This document shows, piece by piece, positions 18,341-22,558 of a DNA stretch of 22,558 nucleotides; the first letter of the stretch is position 1, and each line of letters opens with the position of its first letter. Source of the stretch: Coptodactyla brooksi (Eukaryota > Arthropoda > Insecta > Coleoptera > Scarabaeidae); assembly GCA_033557675.1 (NCBI GenBank), contig JAWQRM010000447.1, positions 1 through 22,558 of the forward strand. Reading direction: 5' to 3'. Both the position numbers and the translations under genes were made by a program. Under the pieces are notes generated by a model. The model saw only the letters and a program-made list of their open reading frames with translations, had not been told where the DNA came from and searched no databases.

Positions 18341-18905
18341 GTTTCAATTGTTAAATTGATATTTCAACTATCAAATTAACGATTCAGCTGCCAGATTGAC
18401 TTTTCTACAGTCAGACTCTTGTTTCAACTGTCAAATTGACGTTTCAGCTGTCAAGTTGACGTTTCAACTGTCAAGCTGACGTTTCCACTGTCAAATTAAC
18501 GTTTCAACTGTCAAACTGACGTTTCAATTGTCAAATTGACATTTCAACTGTCAAATTAACGTTTCAGGTGTCAAATTGTCGTTTCAACTGTCAAACTGAC
18601 GTTCTAATTGTCAAACTGACGTTTCAACTGTCAAATTCACATTTCAAGTTGAAACGTCAATTTGACATCTGAAACGTCAATTTAACAGTTGAAACGTCAG
18701 TTTGACAGCTGAAACGTCAATTTGACAGTTGGAACGTCAACTTGACAGTTGAAATGACGTTTCGACTTGAAATGTCAATTTAATAGTTGAATCGTCGGTT
18801 TGACAGTTGAAACGTCAATTTGACAGATGAAACGTCAACTTGACAGTTGAAATGTCGATTTGACAGTTGAAATGTCAATTTGACCTTTGAAACGTTAATT
18901 TGTCA
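18341..18905. repeat. foldback array of a 20-bp minisatellite
   Basis: Fifteen units of about GTTTCAACTGTCAAATTGAC run from 18341 to 18640 in exact 20-base register. A half unit leads to a centre at 18648 (TTTCAAGTTGAAA). From there the reverse-complement unit (GTTGAAACGTCAATTTGACA) repeats about 13 times to 18905, with one scrambled and shortened pair at 18748-18785. Units differ from each other by 1-4 bases. Within a unit, GTCAAATTGAC is itself palindromic. The arms could form an imperfect stem of about 257 bp (18391-18647 with 18649-18905). Foldback (FB)-type insect transposons have terminal inverted repeats built from short tandem units, so this may be such an element lacking a loop gene, or an inverted minisatellite. 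No target duplication is clear. Confidence 0.95.
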
Positions 18906-19640
18906 ATTATCCCCTGTGATCTTTGACTACATTTTATGTTCTCTTAATGAACTCTCATATTTTCAAAGAAATAATCCTCATTTGTCGACTGCTATTTCAA
19001 ATCTAGTCGATTAAATTGTTTTAAATGTCAAATGTTAACGAGAAAAGTTATTGCACTGTTAATTTGTAATGCATTCTTTTGACGAACAAACTGACTGGGT
19101 GTAAGTTTTTCTTCTATCCAATACATAGAAGAAGAGCAGTGGGCAGAAAAGATTTATGTCATGTCAATTAGCTTATCAGAAGGGTACTCTGCGTCAGAAT
19201 GAATATTACTTTTTAGAGAATTAGAAAGTAACTTACTGCGTAATTACAACTAACAAATATCCTTATTACAACCACACTGTTCTTAAGCTCGACATGTATT
19301 TCGGTTTATCTAATAAACCGAAATACCTGATTAGGTGTTTCGGAGAATGAAAACTAAACTGTATACTTGACTTACATACCTAACTCCCACCTTCATTACT
19401 TTTTAATACTATTCAAACCAGTTACAATAATTGGGTTTGAATTACCTTGTCCTTTTACTGGCCAGGTCAAAAAGCATGGACACAGGTATAGAGCCAAGAC
19501 CGTTATTAAATATTTTATTTTTATTTTAAAAAACTTCTAGATTTTGCGCTACAAGTTGATTATATGTATTAACTTGTTTAATCAATCCTATTTTATCATC
19601 TATCCCATGATTTAGAGTGATTATGTAATAACGCTAAATT
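18906..19640. other. AT-rich stretch, no gene seen
   Basis: Apart from the hairpin at 19296-19326 nothing is recognised here. Confidence 0.55.
19296..19326. repeat. perfect 14-bp hairpin with 3-nt loop
   Basis: GTATTTCGGTTTAT (19296-19309), CTA, ATAAACCGAAATAC (19313-19326). A third related word, GTGTTTCGG, follows at about 19337. Confidence 0.92.
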
Positions 19641-19643
19641 TGT

Positions 19644-19792
19644 CACTTCACCAAACCAATAATAAATTGCTCGATGCGCATTTCGTCGACAATGTCAAGA
19701 GCCACTAGGAAATTTTTTTTTCTGGCTCTTGGCAATGTCGACTTTATCGACGAAATGCGCATCGAGCAATTTATTATTGTTTTGGTAAAGTG
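19644..19792. repeat. 149-bp foldback with a perfect 33-bp core
   Basis: Left arm 19644-19704 and right arm 19723-19792 are reverse complements. The core 19657-19689 matches 19747-19779 at all 33 positions and contains GCTCGATGCGCATTTCGTCG. The outer part (CACTTCACCAAAC against CACTTTACCAAAAC) and the inner part (AAGAGCCA) also match. The left arm lacks about 9-10 bases present in the right (TCGATAAAGTCGAC became TCGAC), consistent with deletion between short TCGA repeats. The loop is about 18 nt and T-rich. Confidence 0.93.
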
Positions 19793-19802
19793 GTAACCAG
19801 AG

Positions 19803-19842
19803 ATTAACTTGTTACAAAGCCAAAGGTTCCATATCCACAATT
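19803..19842. repeat. dispersed repeat block, copy 2
   Basis: This segment (TTAACTTGTTACAAAGCC to CCACAATT) matches 16634-16674. It lies 11 bases beyond the foldback and may belong to the same mobile unit. Confidence 0.6.
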
Positions 19843-19849
19843 CAACGGA

Positions 19850-20755
19850 TCTATGATATTTAAACTGAGCTAAGCTGTTATATCTAAAATTAAGGGACCT
19901 ACACGTTTATCAGATGTAATTTTTATCGCAATTTGTGCAGTTGATCTTATAAATCCCTGATTTATCTATTCAATCTATTTTATCTTTTCGATTACGTAAC
20001 AGACTTTTAAGGGTGCTGTTGTTTGTAAAAACTACTTTAAAAATCGAACGTTTTTAACATATTTGCTAATCCTTTAGCGACTTTCATAGCGACTTATCGC
20101 AGAGGAGTTTAATGAACTGCTTAGGTTCGTCTTTAGTTGAAATTTTTTTAACGTAGTGTGTTTACGTAAGTTTGTTTTAAATTTCCTTTTCCTTAAAATA
20201 TCATATATTAAATTTTTATTAAACTCGTTGTATATATAGCTAACTCAAAACAGTGTTGTTGTGCAGGTGCATGCATGTCAGTTTTTTTAAATACTGTGTA
20301 ATGTCAGCTTTTGAGCAGTGCAGTGTATTGCACCTTTCTTTTTCTTGGAAAGTGAGCAAAATATGAAAGTTTAGTGAGGGGATACCGAATGTAACCAAAA
20401 GGTCACGGTCTTAATAATACACGGTTCATAAGGAAATATGACAAGTAAATATCGGTAGACTTGTTAAAGAATGAAGTTACAAAGAATGAAGTAATCAAGA
20501 GCAGCATTAACATGTTTTGGCTACTTTGAAATTTTGTTTAAACTAGTCAATTGCTTCATTGCTATTTAAAATGTTCCTTTTCTTTTTTTCAAATTTTAAA
20601 AATATAACAATCAAAGGTAAAAATTTGGGACAAAAATAAGTTTGGATAGAGCATGGGATTAAATTAACAAACATTCTACGATTACTTTGATTTGTCATAG
20701 GATTTTAAGGGTAATCAGAATTAATATGAAAATTTAATTTTTATTTCATTTACAG
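19850..20755. other. AT-rich stretch, no gene seen; possible intron
   Basis: No family is recognised. It ends in TTTTTATTTCATTTACAG (to 20755), a strong splice-acceptor-like sequence, and could be the 3' part of an intron. Confidence 0.45.
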
Positions 20756-21059
20756 CATTCTGCAAGCAGCGTTCGTATTGGTGTTCTTTTTTATGGAAGT
20801 AACTATCCCATAATTTTTAATGATGTTCTTATAGTTATCCTTGGGCAGACAGTAAAGCTTGTCCTCTCTTGACGACAATGAAAATAACTGTGCGCTACAT
20901 TTACAGCCAGTTTTTATTCCTGCTGCTGTCTTCATTACTTTTCGTGGCATTTGTAATATACTTGCACGAAAATCTCACCCTTGAGCGTCATATTAAACCT
21001 AGAGCTGCGTTTCATGCAACTAGCACATTGTCATTATTCTTAATTTGGCTTTTAGAGAT
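20756..21059 (+). CDS. candidate host exon: start of a signal-anchored membrane protein
   Basis: The segment is bounded by a pyrimidine-rich acceptor (TTTCATTTACAG, ending 20755) and a good donor (GAGAT|GTAAGA, exon end 21059). The frame is open from 20824, and the first ATG at 20878 has a favourable context (GACAATGA). It starts MKITVRYIYSQ, then has a hydrophobic segment at residues 12-29 (FLFLLLSSLLFVAFVIYL), then HENLTLERHIKPRAA with an N-glycosylation sequon (NLT). Short basic N-terminus, one membrane span and a lumenal sequon suit a type II membrane protein such as a Golgi enzyme, but I cannot name one. Without splicing it stops at 21061 after 61 codons. The opposite strand is also open here (20750-20950; contains SREDKLYCLPKDNYKN), so the hydrophobic stretch could be an antisense artefact. 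Confidence 0.35.
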
Positions 21060-21063
21060 GTAA

Positions 21064-21469
21064 GAAAATGTTGGTATCAAAATACTAAAAGGCTACAGTT
21101 TGATCAAGTTTGGTTAAATCATTGGTTAAAATACAACATTATTACTCTGGTCTGTAGCTGCAAGTTACATTTACCAAACTAATATTAACCTAACCATTAA
21201 ATTTTGCAATCATACAGGAATACTTGAAGCTGTGTATACAGTATCAGTAGTATGCTAATGAACGTCTTTAATGTATCACCCAGTGAGGCCAGTGAATATT
21301 CTTAATCAGGTAAATTGATTGTATTTAATAACAAAACAGTGAAAAATGTACTAAACTGTTTTTGTATAACATATGAGAAAGAAAGAGTGAGAAAATAGAT
21401 TAATATATTTAAGATAGGGTTAATACATATTGAATTGAAACAATTCGTTTGTTTCCCTCATTTGATGTG
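21064..21469. other. AT-rich stretch, no gene seen; possible intron
   Basis: It begins right after the donor-like site at 21060. Nothing is recognised in it. Confidence 0.45.
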
Positions 21470-21471
21470 TA

Positions 21472-22041
21472 TTAGGTTGTTCGGAAAGTAATTTCGTTGT
21501 TTTTGGTGAAAATGAAAGGCACTTTTCTTGGACAGTATAAATATTTTATATAATTACATATTCACCATTTTAGTTCAACATCTTTTGCCATCGTTCTGGC
21601 AGTAGCATGATTCCACGCTCATAAAACTCTTGACCCTCGCTGGCAAAAAACTGATCCAAGTCATTTTTGACGGCTTCATTTCAAGTGAAGGTTCTACCGT
21701 CCAAAAAAATTTGCCAGATTTGTAAAATATGACACGTATGATAGTACTTCCCATCCAAGCTGTAAAAGCCTTTGGCGAGTTAATCAGTTAGATCAATTCT
21801 GGTCTTTCCTGTTTGAGTGAATTATGCGATTTGTCCAGTTGATGACAGTACATTTTAGAATTGATCGTGGTATTCTCCCAAAAATTTTAGAAAGAGCTCC
21901 CAAAAATATTGCAAACTTGCAAAAAGTTTGCAAAAAATTTTGCAAATCAGTTTGCAAAAAATCACGAAATTTATCCAGTTGACGCCAGTACACTTTACAA
22001 TTGATCGTGGTATTCTAAAAATTTTGAAAATGGCTCCCAAA
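21472..22041 (-). mobile_element. mariner element, 3' part
   Basis: The 3' terminus TTAGGTTGTTCGGAAAGTAA begins at 21472 and is preceded by TA (21470-21471). It has the TTAGGTTG...GGAAAGTAATTTCG form typical of mariner termini. The transposase C-terminus reads towards it on the minus strand. The upstream part of the element ends at about 22041, where a Tigger-type reading frame begins, so the 5' half is missing. It is a different family from the mariners at 1-632 and 13885-14243. Confidence 0.9.
21580..22041 (-). pseudogene. mariner transposase, C-terminal part with deletion and duplication
   Basis: Reading on the minus strand: TTINSKMYCHQLDKS, LKQERPEL, then RQRLLQLGWEVLSY, a degraded stretch, and FLDGRTF, NEAVKNDLDQFFAS and EGQEFYERGIMLLPERWQKM before the stop at 21580-21582. 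This is the usual order for the mariner C-terminal third. Between RPEL and RQRLL about 15-20 residues are missing, exactly where the HQDNARPH block with the second catalytic Asp belongs. Stops and frameshifts also occur (for example a stop between FT and NEAV). The TTIN...YW/C.QLDK block is present twice, a partial tandem duplication. It is inactive. Confidence 0.9.
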
Positions 22042-22044
22042 AAT
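21829..22044. repeat. about 136-bp imperfect tandem duplication plus TTTGCAAA repeats
   Basis: Unit 1 (21829-21911) and unit 2 (21965-22044) share TCCAGTTGA, CCAGTACA/ACAGTACA, AATTGATCGTGGTATTCT and GCTCCCAAAAAT. Between them is a run of TTGCAAA-type words (21910-21962), probably from slippage. The duplication lies at the mariner-Tigger junction. Confidence 0.82.
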
Positions 22045-22558
22045 TAGAAGCCAAAAATGAAAAGCTTGATGAAGCAATCTATCTTTGGTTCAAGCAACAA
22101 CGCGCGCAGGGTATTTCTATTTCCGGTAACATTCTAAAAGAGAAAGCTGTTCTTCTCAGTCAAAAATTAAACGAAAATGAAAGTTTTTCTGCATGTCAAG
22201 GTTGGTTAGATATATTTAAAAAAAGACATGGTATTCGACTACTGGCGATTGCAGGAGAAAAGTCGTCTGCCAATGAAGACTCTGCTAAAGACTTTGTTGA
22301 AAGATTTGAAGAAAATATCGAAGAAGAAAATTTTACATTAAATCAAATTTATAACGCCGATGAAACCGGCTTGTTTTACAGAATGATGCCATCGAAAACT
22401 TTGGCATCTAAACAAGAAGCCAGTGCCCCGGGTTACAAGAAAAGCAAAGACCGGGTGTCGCTTCTTGTTTGCGCAAATGCTAGTGGGACTGATAAGTTAC
22501 CGCTGCTGCTTCTCATCGGTAAATCAAAGAAACCGAGAGCATTTAAAAACATCAATGT
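22026..22558 (+). CDS. jerky/Tigger-type (pogo group) transposase, partial
   Basis: DDE transposase or domesticated relative of the jerky/Tigger group, which combines CENP-B-like DNA-binding domains with a DDE_1 nuclease. The frame is open without a stop from 22005 to the window edge. Recognisable parts in order: KNEKLDEAIYLWFKQQRAQG (start of the CENP-B-type helix-turn-helix), WLDIFKKRHGIRLL (its end), AKDFVERFEENIEEENF, IYNADETGLFYRMMPSKTLA (ADETG holds the first catalytic Asp), APGYKKSKDRVSLLVCANAS and GKSKKPRAFKNIN. The usual N-terminal psq-type domain of about 55 residues is missing; mariner-derived DNA lies there instead. No ATG suits a complete protein. The remaining catalytic residues lie beyond the window. 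The codons are undamaged, unlike the other transposases here, so the element is young or the frame is conserved. Confidence 0.9.

Noticed and set aside
18341..18905. CRISPR-like regular repeats
   Set aside because: There are no unique spacers; the 20-bp units are contiguous, change orientation midway, and the DNA is eukaryotic.
19643..19840. 65-codon minus-strand open frame
   Set aside because: It runs through both arms of the foldback at 19644-19792 and is a by-product of the palindrome.

Overview
This is eukaryotic, AT-rich, mostly non-coding DNA. The transposon set (several mariners, a piggyBac, two pogo/Tigger-type elements, a hAT-like end, a Tc1/mariner-type DDE fragment and a jockey/CR1-type non-LTR retrotransposon) points to an insect or other arthropod. 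I cannot name the species. There is no complete host gene, no tRNA or rRNA gene and no CRISPR array. The window reads as intergenic or intronic DNA full of transposon remains.

Layout, left to right. 1-632: 5' half of a mariner on the minus strand, abutting the 3' end of a non-LTR reverse transcriptase gene (plus strand, to 1341). 1342-7871: AT-rich DNA with a possible Penelope-type tail (about 3195-3330), a DDE transposase fragment (5529-5700), a hAT-like terminus (5934) and an unidentified coding-like stretch (6788-6975, minus). 7872-8882: a cluster of related direct and inverted repeats. 8890-11313: mostly featureless, with one degraded coding-like stretch. 11314-11751: a 232-bp tandem repeat, ended by a piggyBac remnant (11753 to about 12660). 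13056 to about 14715: a degraded pogo/Tigger element on the minus strand, split by a short mariner deletion derivative (13885-14243) with perfect terminal repeats.

15613-16043: a 431-bp piggyBac MITE with intact TTAA duplications. It matches the left end of the piggyBac remnant about 3.9 kb upstream and carries its own small hairpin insertion. 18341-18905: the most striking structure, about 15 copies of a 20-bp unit followed by 13 copies in the opposite orientation, forming a foldback of about 0.5 kb. 19644-19792: another foldback with a perfect 33-bp core. 20756-21059: the best host-exon candidate, with splice-like borders and an ATG followed by a signal-anchor-like segment. 21472-22041: 3' end of another mariner (minus). 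From about 22026 to the window edge: an undamaged reading frame of a jerky/Tigger-type transposase.

No multi-gene system is visible. The repeats record a history of insertion within insertion: mariner into pogo, piggyBac into a tandem repeat, a hairpin element into a piggyBac MITE, and mariner joined to Tigger. All family calls come from reading translations and terminal repeats by eye, not from database searches.
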